A stretch of 64,000 bases of DNA, from positions 62,001-126,000 of the forward strand of contig JAHJUE010000012.1 of NCBI GenBank assembly GCA_018829205.1, given 5' to 3'. Shown here one piece after another: positions 63,456-64,000 of the stretch. Origin of the DNA: Bacteroidota bacterium (lineage in GTDB: Bacteria > Bacteroidota > Ignavibacteria > Ignavibacteriales > Melioribacteraceae). The notes under the pieces were generated by a model. That model saw nothing but the letters and a program-made list of their open reading frames with translations. It did not search any database and was not told the origin of the DNA. A program made the position numbers and the translations under genes. Positions within the stretch are counted from its first letter, which is position 1; the number at the start of each line of letters is the position of its first letter.

Positions 63456-64000
63456 ATTGATTTGCCAAAAGCTGCATTCCAATAGGGAGGCCTTCAGAAT
63501 TTTTACCAACCGGAATACTTATTCCCGGTATTCCGGCAAGATTTGCGGATGTTGTGTAAATATCTTCAAGATACATAGAAAGCGGATCGTTCGTTTTCTC
63601 GCCTAGTTTGAATGCGCAGTCGGGAGTGGTGGGCGTTAATATTATATCAACCTTTTCAAACGCTTTATCAAAATCATTTTTAATTATGCGCCTTACTTTT
63701 TGAGCCTTCCTGTAATATGCGTCGTAATATCCGGCGGATAAAACATAGGTGCCCAGCATTATTCTTCGTTTAACTTCGTCGCCGAATGCTTCCGAGCGGG
63801 AATTGTTGTACATATTTATCAAACTGCCGCTTTCTTTCGACCTGTATCCGTATCGCGCGCCGTCGTAACGGGCTAGATTTGATGACGCTTCGGCCGTCGT
63901 TAAAACATAATATGTAGCAATGGTATATTCGTTATGAGGAAATTCTATTTCTACGATTTTATGTCCGGCGGATTTTAATTCTTCAATTTTAAGCTCAATT
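63415..64000 (-). CDS. gatA: Glutamyl-tRNA amidotransferase subunit A, 5' end outside window
   Basis: The frame stays open from the stop at 63415 to the window edge (195 codons) and continues beyond, so the N-terminal 60-70 percent is missing. The visible part reads [45 protein letters not shown] and [25 protein letters not shown], all conserved in GatA. It forms the amidase of the GatCAB complex that makes Gln-tRNA or Asn-tRNA. Its 3' end is duplicated at 62594-62693 beyond the DUF2442/DUF4160 cassette. Confidence 0.95.
   Translation of the reverse strand, partial: IELKIEELKSAGHKIVEIEFPHNEYTIATYYVLTTAEASSNLARYDGARYGYRSKESGSLINMYNNSRSEAFGDEVKRRIMLGTYVLSAGYYDAYYRKAQKVRRIIKNDFDKAFEKVDIILTPTTPDCAFKLGEKTNDPLSMYLEDIYTTSANLAGIPGISIPVGKNSEGLPIGMQLLANQFEEEKLLQLSKQI

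Overview
The window looks like a chromosomal segment of an AT-rich bacterium of the Bacteroidota/Chlorobiota/Ignavibacteriota group, most like Ignavibacteria (Melioribacter/Ignavibacterium-like). This is inferred from gene content: type IX secretion proteins of the PorV/Q and PorD (DUF4835) kinds, a Bacteroidetes-type serine palmitoyltransferase, an S23-type four-helix protein, a HYC_CC_PP-like protein in a copper-efflux locus, PrpD/citrate-lyase genes and a Lys4-type aconitase. There is one tRNA (Ala-GGC). No rRNA, CRISPR array, prophage or complete insertion sequence was seen.

Layout. 1-9.65 kb (minus strand): a citrate-metabolism operon running isocitrate dehydrogenase-family > S23-like > HD-like > outer-membrane protein > Lys4-type aconitase > unknown small protein > MmgE/PrpD > CitD-CitE fusion > CitF (cut by the window start). 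9.8-15.6 kb: envelope proteins, namely a helix-hairpin-helix/beta-barrel protein, PorV/Q-like, PorD and a secreted HEAT-cyclophilin fusion. 15.6-19.1 kb: a GNAT acyltransferase, serine palmitoyltransferase and divergent reductase, a candidate ceramide-synthesis locus. 19.2-23.6 kb: c-type cytochrome-like lipoprotein, PhoD phosphatase, tRNA-Ala, CcmF. 23.7-31.1 kb: Cu(I)/Ag(I) efflux locus (CusCBA plus metal-binding proteins). 31.3-42.5 kb: leucine-rich-repeat lipoprotein, GME-fold/radical-SAM pair, YHS protein, SGNH esterase, HTH regulator, MATE pump, Maf, NADP isocitrate dehydrogenase and two stress/envelope small proteins. 42.6-52.6 kb: EF-G2-like GTPase, HIT, thyA-PEGA-folA, mutL, methylmalonyl-CoA mutase large subunit, CNNM/CBS transporter. 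52.7-55.8 kb: sulfur-handling operon (TauE, rhodanese, CstB-like persulfide dioxygenase) and a DCC protein. 55.9-61.7 kb: tgt-yajC, NfeD protease, NamZ-like, ndk, sucD. 61.7-64 kb: small accessory zone with a RelE-type toxin-antitoxin pair, a DUF2442/DUF4160 cassette with a nonsense-broken DUF4160, and gatA (cut by the window end) whose 3' end is duplicated on the far side of the cassette.

How parts may fit. IDH, aconitase and bacterial citrate lyase together would interconvert 2-oxoglutarate, isocitrate, citrate and acetate plus oxaloacetate; with sucD, methylmalonyl-CoA mutase and a second NADP-IDH elsewhere in the window this suggests a branched or reversible TCA network. The direction of flux cannot be read from sequence. 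The sphingolipid trio would decorate the envelope. The Cus locus and the sulfur operon are detoxification or homeostasis modules.

The most interesting items are the citrate operon with its CitD-CitE fusion, homoaconitase-like aconitase and unknown protein; the candidate ceramide locus; the gatA 3'-end duplication bracketing the DUF2442/DUF4160 cassette; and several families of palindromic intergenic repeats. Several genes start at TTG or GTG with strong Shine-Dalgarno sites, and a number of starts below were moved accordingly.
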